38,152 nucleotides of DNA from contig MZZL01000392.1 of NCBI GenBank assembly GCA_002749535.1, positions 516,385-554,536 on the forward strand, in the 5' to 3' direction. This document shows, piece after piece, positions 23,136-34,006 of this stretch. Each line of letters begins with the position of its first letter. Positions within the stretch are counted from its first letter, which is position 1. Below the pieces are notes generated by a model, which worked only from the letters and a program-made list of their open reading frames with translations, was not told the origin of the DNA and ran no database searches. Origin of the DNA: Apophysomyces variabilis. Its lineage: Eukaryota > Mucoromycota > Mucoromycetes > Mucorales > Mucoraceae. Position numbers and translations under genes: made by a program.

Positions 23136-23955
23136 ATCAGAATAAACTTTGTCTATAAGACTTGACGCCTATCTGTGCATATGTTGATGCTTACAAACCA
23201 TTTCAACGATTAATGCGGGACGGGAAAAAGAAGGAGTTTACGCGGAAATTCCCAAATCCTCTGTACGGTTTAGCGAATCAGCCGTAATTGGTATGAGTGG
23301 AATAACTTGAGACAAACCGCACTCGTTCTGCAATAGACGCCGGTTTTTTAAGTGAAAACGCATGTAGCAAGTAAATGCCCTATTTTTCCGGTGTGTGAGA
23401 AGCCGGGCAAAGAAAGGCCGATCGAGCCATTGGCATCCGTAATCGGGTATACCAAAAGAAACAGATGTGCCTGCTCATTTAACACAGCAACGTGCACATG
23501 CTGATCCCCCCGCACGCATTGCTTGGCTTTTTGTTCACGACTCATATCAATCGAATGCTTGTGTAACTCTGAATATGCAAGATAGAGGCCCATATGAGCG
23601 TTTCGTTAATTACTTTCTCAGCATCTTGCCTTTTTTGCCTACTAACTCTACATCAAAAGTTGAAAATCTTCGCCCTATCTGGCCAAACGACTATTTTTGA
23701 ACGGTTGTGTCACTTCCTGCAAGTCTGTCCATTCAATAGCTTGATACCGCCCTATGCAGATCAGCCATCTTAAGCAGTAACTTACTAGAGCCGGGGTCGA
23801 AAGCTATATAAAACAGCCGGTTGAGAAAAATGCAGACACACATTTTATCACATCTTAGCCCAAATTACCTAACACAAAGTACCACCCAAGATTTTCGTTT
23901 TGCAGATCTTATTTTGTTGCATCACTCGAGAGAACTAGCGCCATCTTTCTCGCAC
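23136..23955. other. Region upstream of MFS transporter A
   Basis: No certain gene. A block at about 23290-23820 is conserved with 35395-35940 upstream of the second MFS gene. It includes a minus-strand frame (YLAYSELHKHSID here, YLAYTELHKHSIE there) that stays open for 70-80 codons in both copies. It may be an old exon or simply the shared promoter. An in-frame TTG/ATG extension upstream of 23956 exists but is not conserved in copy B. Confidence 0.45.
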
Positions 23956-25744
23956 ATGTCTCGCTTTTCATGGACTTCCATAGGCCGTTTTGCCAGTATC
24001 AGGAAACGACTTTCATTAAATGCTAAAGAAAACGACGAGCTGGACTATCTATACTACAACGAAGAAAATCGGGACTATTGCAATGAGGAGCGTCTCTTAA
24101 TACGTCGACTAGATCTAATGGTGATTCCCATTTTATCCGCTATAGTTTTTGTCTACGTAAGGGAATTTGCACGTTTTGTTTTGTTTGAACTTGCAACTAA
24201 TAATCTCCCTAAGCATAGCCTCTATGCTCTTTAGCTATAAACTATTCTGCCATGTTTTTGTTCAAGTCGGACCTTCGCCTTGAAGGTGATCAGTACAATA
24301 TTTTGGCATCTATGTTTTTTCTAGGCCACCTTGTGTTCCAGGTAAAAGGAAGAAGGAAAATTCATAGTAAAGGAAGCATAATGTCTGTTAACCAACCCCA
24401 TAGTTTCCCAGCAATTATTTCTTACAACGATTTCGCGTGGCAAAATGTCTTGGTACAATCACCGTTTTGTTGGGTATCACCCTGTTGTGCTCAGGATTTA
24501 CGAAAACCTTTGGTCAGATGGCCGCGCTAAGATTTCTGCAAGGAATATTAGAAGCTGGAACGCATCCTGGAGTAGCACTTTTGGTAGCAACATTTTATCG
24601 AAGGAAGGAACAAACTTATCGTATGGGGTTTGTCTATGCTTCTAGCGGATTATCTACTGCTTTTACTGGGCTTATTCTATACATCGTTCATAGCATGGAT
24701 AATCATGGATTGGCACCATGGCGATGGTAAAGGGGGAAAAAGAAGACAATACTATCATTGAACCTACAAGTTAACGAGCGTTTTTGTTTTGCTTTTTTAA
24801 ATAACTTGTAGGATAATGATCATCTTTGGTTGCATTACCTGCTTTATTGGTATTGTTGCCTTCATTTTTCTTATTGACGATCCCAAAACAAAATACCTGC
24901 AGCTAAATGCGGAACGGGAGGTCATTGTTGAAGCTCGTTTACAAGACAACGCCGTATTTAGAACAAGTACAATTCGAAGAGATCATATTATAGAAGCGTT
25001 GAAGGAAAAGCGTCTATGGGCTTTCTGCATTGGTACGTTTTTGCTCCGCCTAGAACAGGGAGGTGTTTCAACAGCGGGTACTACCATTACCAAATCATTC
25101 GGTTACACGGTATGTTGTTGCATTTATTTTTTTTTTTCTTTTGTGTAATATCCCCTGAATAGTGTGCTTATGTGTGTGTGTCTCTCCATTTATCGATAAC
25201 CTAGATTACAGAAGCTCTGTATCTTACCTTCCCCATCGGTATTATTGTTGTAATTTTCGCTCTAGCAAGTGCTTTCATCGTCAGGCGAACTAAACAAACC
25301 TTATACGTCGGGAGTATAGCATTGTTTACCGCAGCAATCGGTATGACTCTTTGCATTGTCATACCGCTACCAAAGTACAAGGTGATCGGAGTGTACATAA
25401 GTCTAGCTGCTCCTGCCGGCCATATGCTTATCATGCTTTCAGTCGCAAACAATGTTTCCGGTTACAGTAAGAAAATCTTCTACAATGGGATGGTGGCCAT
25501 ATTCTTCACGGTTGGAAGCTTCCTTGGCCCATTTTTTCTTGAACCTATATTTGCCCCTACTTATGTGGGAAGTATGACGATTTATGCTTTTGCATTTATC
25601 CTGGCTAGTTTGTGTTTGCTGCTTGCAAGGCGAGAAATGGCTCTGGTCAACCAGAGTAAAAAGCGACGACCAATCAGTGCCATTAGCTCCTTGGAGGATG
25701 ATTTGACAGACGCACAAGACCCGAATTTCGTTTATAGGCTTTAG
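23956..25744 (+). CDS. MFS transporter A, allantoate permease / anion:cation symporter type
   Basis: Exons 23956-24156, 24219-24341, 24404-24726, 24812-25109 and 25205-25744 join in phase to 494 codons plus stop. The start is the ATG of MSRFSWTSIGRF, conserved as MSRFSRSSIGD in copy B. The N-terminal cytosolic part has ERLLIRRLDLMVIPILS, the usual entry into helix 1. FPSNYFLQRFRVAKCLGT and LRFLQGILEAGTHPGV match the signature loops of Dal5-like carriers. A central loop holds DDPKTKYLQLNAER. The second half contains about six helices, including NNVSGYSKKIFYNGMV, and the tail DPNFVYRL resembles the family's C-terminal motif. It should sit in the plasma membrane and import a small organic anion or nitrogen compound; the substrate cannot be told from sequence. 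It is probably functional. Confidence 0.88.
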
Positions 25745-26070
25745 ATCGACAAACTTATACCTATTTACATTGTACACGTTTTTCTTATTTAATTTCCATA
25801 CATTAGATGTTGGTTATTTTCATTGTATACATAACAATTAGAACTTCGCATGTTTCCTGTTTTGCGATTTACAAGACTAACCTCCAAACCTGATAGCGGA
25901 TGGGATTGATTATGCCACATCCAATGTGCTTTTTGTCATCATCTTTTTTCTTTTCATTTTGTTCGACTAACACGGGTTGTTGATTATAGTTGAGATACAA
26001 TTACATTAAAAGAAACATTGCAGAAGGAGGAATACAATGACTGAGGATGGAGTTTGGTAATAGCAGATAT
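25745..26070. other. Shared 3' region between MFS A and the WD40 gene
   Basis: A convergent 3' intergenic region. Its right part (from 25849) is almost base-for-base the same as in copy B, more alike than the neighbouring coding sequence. Confidence 0.7.
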
Positions 26071-27104
26071 TCATACGAAACAGGCCCATGATTTACTAGT
26101 TGATCGTCGGGGAGACACATCATCAACCTGTATCATCTTCAACGGTCGTCTGTCAATGCTTCCTGGTGAGCACCCAGCAAAATCCCAACAATAAAGTAAT
26201 TCTTCACATTCACGTCCCTGGATCTCAAGACACGCAAACACCTTGGAATAATCCGGACTCATACGTAAATCCGTTATGGTGTACCTGGCAGGCTTGTCCA
26301 TCACAGGAATGAGCCGGTATACAAGTTTGCCAGTCTGTAGATCCCAGACATTGACGCAGGGTTGTGAATGAAGGAAAGAAGCATCCGAAGTAGGGGGAGC
26401 GTAAAAGGAAGGGATAGCCATGCGTTCTTCCTGTGAATCCAGCTGTGTCTCTGAGCATATAGGGTAGGTCAAGGTTTCGGCTTTTCCCTTGGTTAATAGG
26501 AAGAAAGGGGTGATACACAGTTTGCTAAAGGCTGTAACATCCGAATCCAACGATGCCTGGTCGTTCGATCGCGCTGTCGTTTTCAGTTCGTAGACAAGCG
26601 ATCCAGTCAGAAGGGAAAAGACGAGCACTGGACCCGTTGCGTCCGGCGCACAGGCCACCAAATGCCCTGTCACGGCAATCTCTCCCACTCCTTGGAACCA
26701 TTCATGCCTACCCGACAGATAGGATGATATGTCGATCATCCCTCGTCGGCAAGCATGGCCTACCGCTCCCTTGATGATATTGGCCAAATCCCATACACGT
26801 ATCCTTCCATCCGATCCACCACTGACGATCACTAACTTGGAACCGTTTGTCAGCCTTTTTCTTTCTTATTCTGGTTTTCCTATAAGATAAACGAACAGAA
26901 GCCACTTGCCTTGATCGTGAATGGCTACACATAAAACTCGTCCTCGATGACCACCCCATGTCCGTACTCGGGCATCGTTTGGAGGCATCCCAAAAGGGCA
27001 ACGGTCCCATCCAATCCGCTCGTTACGAGCCAATGCGAGGAGATATCAGAATACTGACAGACACGGACTTCAGCGGTATAGTAATTTACACCAAAGTGCT
27101 AGCA
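26071..27104 (-). pseudogene. WD40-repeat protein, 5'-truncated and frameshifted
   Basis: Reading downward, about 27104-26906 gives EVRVCQYSDISSHWLVTSGLDGTV, then WDASKR in a second frame and VRTWGGHRGRVLCVAIHDQ in a third. These are consecutive pieces of one WD40 repeat unit, so two frame changes are needed (in a T run and a C run around 26960-26995). A GT-AG intron (26905-26855) then restores phase into the long exon 26854-26071, with SKLVIVSGGSDGRIRVWDL, PCVNVWDLQTGKLVYRLIP and a C-terminal ELLYCWDF. WD40 propellers need about seven blades; only three or four are here. The N-terminal part (possibly an F-box) is missing. The stop codon (26071-26073) lies within the duplicated segment. Confidence 0.6.
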
Positions 27105-27782
27105 CCTATTTATATGATTCAATATTATTTTTATAGCGCGCTTGCTGCGCTCCGTTAAAATCGGTTGCTTAAGGACTGTCGATAGATTAGCAATTAAAGA
27201 TAAGGAAACCTGCGCCAACAAAAAGGACAATTTTGTGCTGACGTTGCAGTCTTCTATGTTAGTATTGTAACAGTACACCCATTGTTAGAAGGAAAGATCC
27301 TACGCATAGTTGAGATCTTGCTCATACCTAGTATGGTTTACTAGAAACTGAATGAAGAAACCGACTTCAAAGTCAATTGGACTATAACTTAGATATAGAT
27401 AAACACGATTGCAGAAATAGCAATATCGATTTTGTCCTCAAGGACCTAAAATTAAAGGACTGGTATGATGCGGAGAAGCTTGAAAACTGCTTCTTGGAAA
27501 ATAGGTCTCTTCCGCTGGATTCCGATGCTGCTATCCGGATGATACTGAACTTCTTCAAGGAAACAAACAATGTGTACCAAAGCAACTACGCGCTGTCAGA
27601 ATATGCGAAAAGATGCAGAATGTATTGGAGCAACAACGAGAACAAGGCACTGTTTAAATAGCACATTCAAGATGAAATCGGATCAAAGCGATTTGAGTTA
27701 CAGATTAAGAGCAGTAAGATGAAAATTACAATACATGTCGAGCCGCAAAAGCTAAAAAAGAAGCCTCAGAAGCAAATATTAA

Positions 27783-27808
27783 CACTATGGGAAAAAGGTC
27801 GGGGAAAA
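27783..27808 (+). repeat. Left terminal inverted repeat of the CACTA element
   Basis: Starts with CACTATGGGAAAAAGG. It pairs with the end at 32139 over about 25 bases with a one-base indel. Confidence 0.9.
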
Positions 27809-28194
27809 TTTCCCCTGTTTTCCCCCACTGCAGAATGTGCAAATTTCACTTGTTATTCACCCATTATTCACCCATGTTTTACTTTTGCGTATTTGATGAC
27901 AAGATAAAGTTTATATTGAGTATGGACAATTTCATAATGTTATCTTTATATTTGCATGGTAACTAGGATACGAGTTTTCTGCTATGGACAACTTACCGTG
28001 ATATAAACCATACATAAATAAATTAGCAAAGTAGCTTATCTATAACTATTGTAAAGCGTCAGCGATGTAATATTGCGATCATAGCACATACTTACTTTAG
28101 TTACGTCTTCTCGATTGTCTTTGGCTCGCTGTCACTTCTAGCAAAGAGCTAATCATATGGTTGTGATTAATGTAATCGTATTTTTAATAGATCG

Positions 28195-28763
28195 TTACCG
28201 TTTACGTGAAGCAGCAGCTTTCAGATAGCTGGCTTTATTATGCCACGCGTCAAAGGCCATGAAGTGGCTTACCCAAGAGCTCATACATCGCCTCATAGGT
28301 AGCTGCAACGCCTCGCCCTTCTCATCGATGGCCTTCAGCAGACTCAGCTTGTCGTTCTGGCTGAGGTGATGCCAGTCCACCATCTTGTTTGAAACTATGA
28401 GCTCTTCCGCAAAAGAGTCACAACAAGCCTTGACGCGCTTGCGAGGTTCCTTGTAGATGGTATCCGAGCTATCTACATCTGGTTCCTCAGCGACAACCCG
28501 ATGCTTCGCGATGAAGTCTTTGATGTCAGCGACACGTATCATACCCTTGTTTGAATGAGGAGCCTCAATAAGCTGAGCCGCATAGACCGGTACTTGTGGC
28601 GTTGTTTCAGCTGCCCTGAAACAAGACGCACGCTTCTCAGAGAGAGTGTCTTAACCAGCTCAGTAAGCTCTTCCACTTTCTTATTTAACTCGCCAATCTT
28701 GCTATCAAAGGATTGCCTAATATCTTTTACGGTTTCGAAGAAGTTGTTAGCCAATGCCTTCAT
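28195..28763 (-). CDS. Divergent accessory protein of the CACTA element
   Basis: Two overlapping frames. The upstream one (from 28763, MKALANNFFETVK) holds a coiled-coil-like helix (DSKIGELNKKVEELTELVKTL) and may extend upstream through KTPPKKANSKSTEEG, a basic patch. The downstream one covers residues from about AETTPQVPVYAAQLI through MIRVADIKDFIAKH, YKEPRKRVKACC, DWHHLSQNDKLSLLKAIDE and CMSSWVSHFMAFDAW to a stop at 28195. The frames must be joined by a small intron or are separated by a frameshift around 28600-28660; I could not settle which. By position and helical, basic character it could be the DNA-binding partner (TnpA-like) of the transposase. That is inference. Confidence 0.5.
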
Positions 28764-28950
28764 TCCTTCTTCAGTGGACTTGCTATTAGCTTTCTTAGGT
28801 GGCGTTTTCCAAGATGAATAAAGAAAATAAGGTACCTTGACAGAATACTTGGCAATAATAAATATTGGCTGATGACGTGGTTCTTGTACAACCTAACGAG
28901 AAATAAAAGTTAATTTGCTAAAGTCATTGTAAAAGCCTGCTTCATTCAAA

Positions 28951-31900
28951 ATGACCAAGCTATCTATTTGCGAAACCTGTAAAAATCTGTTTACTGTCAG
29001 AGAAATGCGCAAACATACAAAAAGCTGCCGCATTAAGGCTGCAAGAGAAGCCCGAATGCATGCTGAGCGACGTCAGACCAGTGCCAGTTATTTGCGTGCA
29101 GGGTCTGTTATTGCACCTGTGAATCAGGCTACTGAGAGGTATGTACGAAAAAGCAGACCGCAGTAAATTGATCGTATATTAGCACACCTTCTAACGTTAT
29201 GGACCATACGAATGAGACAACGAGCGAGATAAACGCTTCAGATGAAGTTTGGGATTCTTTGTACGACGATGATATGTATGAAGATGATGTGTTCATGGAA
29301 AACGACTGTGAAAATGAGGATTCAGACACTGATTCTACCATGCCAGAACCCGCTGTTGATCCTTCCTCCGCTACAGAAGAAGGGTCGATAGAGATTGATC
29401 TCTCTACTCGGTTTGATGGGAACTTGACTTACTCTGAGAAAAAAGCCTCGGGCTGTTTGTTCTTGCAAAAGAGCTCAATATCAGACGGAACGCCTTAAAA
29501 CGCCTCATTCAGTGGGTAAACGGATATGTAACTGATCTATAATTTGGTAATTAATCCATACAATAAGCATAATCACCTCGGTTGAATAGCAGTACTAAAT
29601 AATCTTCTGTTGTAGAGGGAAGAGACAAGCTTCTCTCAATTTATCGATCATTAAAGCTTTTGCAGGAAACGTACCCTGTGAAGCCGAAGTACTTTGACGT
29701 GTGCGAAGACGGATGCCAGATGTTCAATGACGAACACACCCAGCAGTGCAAATGTGGCAAAGATCGTTACAAGGATCCATCCCGAGCAATACCTAAAGCT
29801 ACCACGATGCAACTTCCTTTGTCCCTGCAAGTGGCGGCTAAACTGGCCAACCCCGAGATCAAAAATTGCCTTCGGTATCGGGTTGACAGAATTGCTGAAC
29901 TGGGTAGGATAACAGATATCTTTGACGGAGAAGGGTACCAGGGTATCCACCATTTGTTTTCTGGCGAGGACAACGTAACCCTTTCCTTGTTTGTCGACGG
30001 CTTCAACCCGTTCAAGAGGAGTGGATACAGCATGACGCTGATCATGGCAGTCATTCTTAACCTCAGACCAGAGGAGAGGTAGGTGTTTTTTGTTCTCAGG
30101 CGGTTCGAAGTCTCAACATAAAGTAGGTACAAGAAAGAGAACCTCATCCAGATCGCAGTTGTTCTCCCTGGCCCTAAAAAGCCAAAGGACATTTTTAGCT
30201 TCCTGAAACCGTCTCTCTCAGAATTGAAGAGACTGGGTACAGAAGGAATGCTTGTGAAGACCACAACAGAGACGGTCCATGCCCGCGTACATCTGTTAGT
30301 GGCAGGTGGTGATATACCAGGTGTCGCAGACCTAATAAATCATGCTGGCCACATGTCCCTTTACGGATGTCGCAATTGCAAGGAGGAGGGGGAACGAGGA
30401 GAAACAAGTGGGATGTATATCCCCGGAGATGGTAGCGAACCAGAGTTGCGTTCAGCCATTGAGTTCCTGGATGGTGACAAGGTAAGGGTTAACATAATTG
30501 CTAATTGCTCTTCATTTAATACATAGGCTTGTAGGATTTTGGACTAAGAACTGGGACACCATTTGCCAGCCTGTCATCATTCCATGGATCTTTCTTTTTT
30601 CGCTTGGATGAGATGCACCTCATAGATCATGGCATCGGCCACCAACTTTGGAAGATTGTCTCTGGAAATTATGGGGAAACCTGCCCGTTTTTCTTAAAGA
30701 AAGAGTACAGAATGGCGATGGGCGCTGCCTTGATAAATGCTAAAAGGCATATACCAACAACGTTCGAGGGGTATTTCCTCGGTATGTATACGGGTTCGAT
30801 GAAACTAAAGAAAGTAATATAAACATGAAATTACATAGATATACAAGCTGGCTATGTCCGCGCTGTGGATTGGGTGGTCTTCCTTTTGTACGTTGCACCC
30901 ACATACCTTATCGAGCAGATGAGTCTGCAACAGGCCCAAGCCAGGAGAGACAAGAGGCTCGATGCCCATGTGTTCAGACAAGCAAACATTGCTCTGTCAT
31001 CTCTCGTAAAGGCATGTAGCTTGGCTTTACAGATAGAGATTGATAAAGACGAGATTGATGAAATCTCAAGGTAAGGGTTATTCAAAAAAACGCTTAAATA
31101 TTAAACGCCTTGTTAGGTGCATGAACTGCTGGCATGGTTTTATACGGAAGTACTTGCCGGTCAATGCTTTCACAATCAGTCAACATTACTTGGTGCACCT
31201 TGCAGAAGCCATCCGAAAGCTTGGCCCGCCAAGGATGTACAACACAAGGCCAATGGAGGGCATGATTGGTATTACGAAAAAAAAAATCACTTCCCATGCG
31301 TCTCCTTCCGTGAATGCCTCAAACGTGCTATTATATTATGCAGTAGCGATGCATTACGGACAGGCTGTGCCTGAATATGACGAACAGGCTGAGGTGGATT
31401 CTTTGACCGTCAATATGGAAGGAGAGGATGTCATCCTCAGAGTCCATTTACGGTCTACAGCAGTGTCTGACTATGACCAGTATAACCTTCACCAACATCT
31501 GAATCAATACTGGGACAGGCACAGCGAACGTAACGACGGCAACCTGCAGTCCGACATACTTGTTGCAGACCAGGTAATTGTCCGAGGGAACATATTTTAT
31601 TGCGAAGAGATGAGCAATCAAAGAAGCCATCCAAAATCAAACTTCGTCAAAATCACCACCGCCGTCGATGCCAATGCCCGTTGTGGAAGAAATAGTGCAG
31701 TCAGCTTGGTGTGGGAAACCTTTTTTGGTGAGACTATAATGTTTTTCCAACACAAGCATGCAGGCACCAAAAAGAGTTTATGCTTGATCCGGGTGCGAAC
31801 AGACCTAAGCATGAACCAGTACGGTGTGATTAGTGGGGGCTTGCCCACTACAAATACACTTAACACTAGCAGACTGTATGTGGTCAATACCACAGACTTA

Positions 31901-32011
31901 GACTTTTTGGCAGGCATTCTGCCAAAAATTAATGATAGAAACAAAGGTTATATCATTTGGCCTGGCATGACCAGGTATGATTTCAGATTAGGTAGTATCA
32001 ATAACTTATAG
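28951..32011 (+). pseudogene. TNP2-type CACTA transposase with a single 1-nt frameshift
   Basis: Exons 28951-29138, 29183-29527, 29618-30078, 30127-30481, 30535-30781, 30839-31070 and 31117-32011 total 2723 nt. That is one base short of 908 codons, and the frame breaks at the A6 run 29439-29444 between SEKK and LFVLAKELNIRRNALKR. The N-terminus has a CxxC...HxxxxC zinc-finger-like motif (CETCKNLF, HTKSC) and an acidic linker. The TNP2 region shows KYFDVCEDGCQMF, CKCGKDRY, the first catalytic Asp in VDGFNPF, IAVVLPGPKKPKD, GGDIPGVADL, CRNCKEE and DEMHLIDHGIGHQLWK. The C-terminal DUF4218-like part has NAFTISQHYLVHL and LGPPRMYNTRPMEG. The missing base could be a real mutation, a sequencing slip in the homopolymer, or a site of slippage. 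Confidence 0.85.
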
Positions 32012-32113
32012 ACTTGAAGCTCAAAAATTTTGCTAAGTCAAAATTTCCCCTATTATTCACCTGTATAGCAGGGGAAGTCCTCTTATGATTCTAATTTCCC
32101 CCATTTTCCCCGA

Positions 32114-32139
32114 TTATTCCCCGACTTTTTCCCATAGTG
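32114..32139 (-). repeat. Right terminal inverted repeat of the CACTA element
   Basis: Ends in GACTTTTTCCCATAGTG; inverted partner of 27783-27808. Confidence 0.9.
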
Positions 32140-32415
32140 TATGTCTATAACAACTAAGATAACAACGCAGCAGAAAAAATACGTCTGTGACATTGCTTTA
32201 AGTGAAAACGAGATTTGTGTCATGTCGCTTGGATTGAGCTCGATTGTTAACAAAAGGTGCTCAATAATGAAAGACCATTAATTGATGCGATCCTTGGCAA
32301 GACGACGATCCAAATCTCTGAACTCGATGCTTTTGATATTTGGTCACCTATTTTCAAAGAGCTGATTAACATCAATGGCCTGTTGAGGTTTAAAAAGGGT
32401 GAGACTGTAAATGGA

Positions 32416-34006
32416 CATATTTCGCCGGTTTCGTCCTATTACTGGAGTCCTTGAAGGCTCTATACTCTCCCCTTTTCTATATTCCATTTATATCAATTCC
32501 CTCCCCCCTTACTCCGAACTACAGAAGACCAACTCTTAGCAAACCCACCCATCGGCCTGTCCTCTCGCATATCTACGGGCCCACCTCCTCTCGATATACG
32601 CATCAATTGCCTATTATATGCTGACGACGTGGCGCTACTCGGTACGAGGCATACCATGCCAGCTCTCCTCAAGGCATGTGAAGATGATAGCATCAGCCTT
32701 GGATACCGTTGGAACCCTGATGAATGCGTGGTCATTTTCCAAGATAAACGCTCCACAACATCGCCTCCTCAGCTCACATTATACGACCAGGAACTGCCTC
32801 GAGCTGATTTCTTCAGCTATCTGGGAATCCCTTTTCGTTCAACAGGTGCCATTGACCCTATCCGTTTAATACAGCAAAATAGTACCGGTGCTCTCCATAA
32901 TATGCACATACTAAATAGTATCGGCGTCAGTGCTTCCGGCTTTAATCGCCTATTGTCCTCCCGTTTGTATCGCCAATTCATACGCCCAAAACTAGAGTAT
33001 GGTCTTGCAATTACGAAATTCACCTTCGCCCAACTTGCGCTCCTGGAATCGACTCAGACACAGTGTCTTCATCTCTGTTATGGTTCTCACCGCTCTGCTT
33101 CTACTAGCGTTATGCGGCATTTGACCAAGCTCCCGTCAATGGCTGAACGTGTAGCTTATCTACAGGCTAAATTTGTGCTACGAGCACACCTTTTACCTGA
33201 TGATACCTTACTTGCAAACGTTATCGAACACCTCACTAATTATTCCACCAGTCACTGGTCCAAGCTGCAGCAAACTACACTATGGACCCGTCTTACTGCT
33301 CAAACAAGCAATCCTAACGCCTCTGATCTCCGTGCCCTGTTCCACACTTTCCGCTCTGAAAACCTATCCTTAAGCCGATCAGGAAATAATGCAGTACTGT
33401 TGACTGCCTGGCGACCCTCATTAGGTATAGACCCTATTACCTGGATCCCTATGACCCGCATGGAACGTAGCCGGTGCACTCGCTGGCGTTTAGGTTGGAT
33501 GCCTGGGGGGAAACTGAGATCCTGTCCCCCGTTGCAGACATGGTCATACCAGTCGCAACCACTTTACCCGCTGCTTCGATACTCGTTCTCGCCTCCAAGT
33601 GCCCTCAACAATCCATGACCCAATCTCTACCGTACTCAATCGCCTCCCTCACAAAGCAGCTCGTCTCCCACAGCAGCGGTTGTATTGGAGTCGCACTTGG
33701 CCATTACTTCAACAGATCTTAACAGAAATTGATCAGGCTTGCCACCCTGATAGCTCCCATACCGACTGTCATGTCACTCCTGACCTTCCCACTACCAAAA
33801 ATTTTTTACACTGGATCAATTCCGACTAGCTACCTCGACGTCTCCCTACCTTTCCCTTCATCTGTAACTTTTTCCCACACCCTCCTTCCTTTTTTCCCTG
33901 TTGCCAAACCAGGGTTTTTTCATTTCCTGTTCTTTGCGGACCGGACGAGAGCGACCATGTTTAGAAAAACGCTGCGCTCACCGTCATTAAATAAATCAAT
34001 TTTCAC
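32416..34006 (+). mobile_element. 5'-truncated LINE (non-LTR retrotransposon) with 11-bp target duplication
   Basis: CTGTAAATGGA occurs at 32405-32415 and again at 34007-34017, and copy A has one such site (CCGTAAATGGA near 22122). This proves an insertion of 1591 bp. The body starts inside the reverse-transcriptase domain (SILSPFLYSIYINSLP) and holds the catalytic YADD (about 32617-32628). The 3' end lacks a long poly(A); it closes with AAATAAATCAATTTTCAC. Truncation at the 5' end is typical of target-primed reverse transcription. Confidence 0.85.
32629..33829 (+). pseudogene. Reverse transcriptase C-terminal part of the LINE, frameshifted
   Basis: After LLYADDVALLGTR the frame stays open to 33618 with the RT thumb-like segment FSYLGIPF, LYRQFIRPKLEYGLAI and further helical sequence. 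Before YADD the fragment from the 5' truncation point reads in another frame and ends in a TAG at about 32536. Near 33510 the conserved reading moves to another frame, where CPRC, then HFTRC, suggests a C-terminal CCHC zinc knuckle, followed by HDPISTVLNRLP and a stop at about 33829. No endonuclease domain is present, so the copy is dead. Confidence 0.7.

Larger units (their letters stand above)
22085..26075 (+). repeat. Segmental duplication, copy A
   Basis: Matches 32372-38152 once the LINE, the MITE and one further insertion are set aside. It contains the 3' part of gene X, MFS transporter A and the convergent 3' end of a WD40 gene. Identity is moderate (about 85-90% by eye) through coding sequence, but the last 227 bases (25849-26075) differ from 37926-38152 at only one position. 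Copy A lacks the 5' part of gene X that copy B retains. Confidence 0.85.
27783..32139. mobile_element. Full-length CACTA (CMC/EnSpm) transposon, family II, 4357 bp
   Basis: The left end CACTATGGGAAAAA followed by GGTCGGGGAA mirrors the right end, which read inward is CACTATGGGAAAAA then GTCGGGGAA, with one indel. Subterminal repeats such as TTATTCACC (27853, 27864, 32053) and TTTCCCC runs lie just inside both ends. Flanking triplets are TAA (left) and TAT (right), an imperfect 3-bp target duplication. It carries a TNP2-type transposase on the plus strand and a divergent smaller gene on the minus strand. Apart from a single frameshift in the transposase, the copy looks structurally complete and young. 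Confidence 0.9.

Noticed and set aside
28951..29166. Separate small zinc-finger gene at the start of the CACTA element
   Set aside because: The frame ends in an intron (29139-29182); it joins in phase to the next transposase exon.
29439..29444. Programmed frameshift in the CACTA transposase as the preferred explanation
   Set aside because: Possible, but there is no evidence of a downstream stimulatory structure; a simple one-base loss or sequencing slip is more economical.
31618..31944. Minus-strand open frame of 108 codons
   Set aside because: Antisense shadow of the last TNP2 exon.
32817..33023. Minus-strand open frame within the LINE
   Set aside because: Antisense to the reverse transcriptase thumb region, with no motif.
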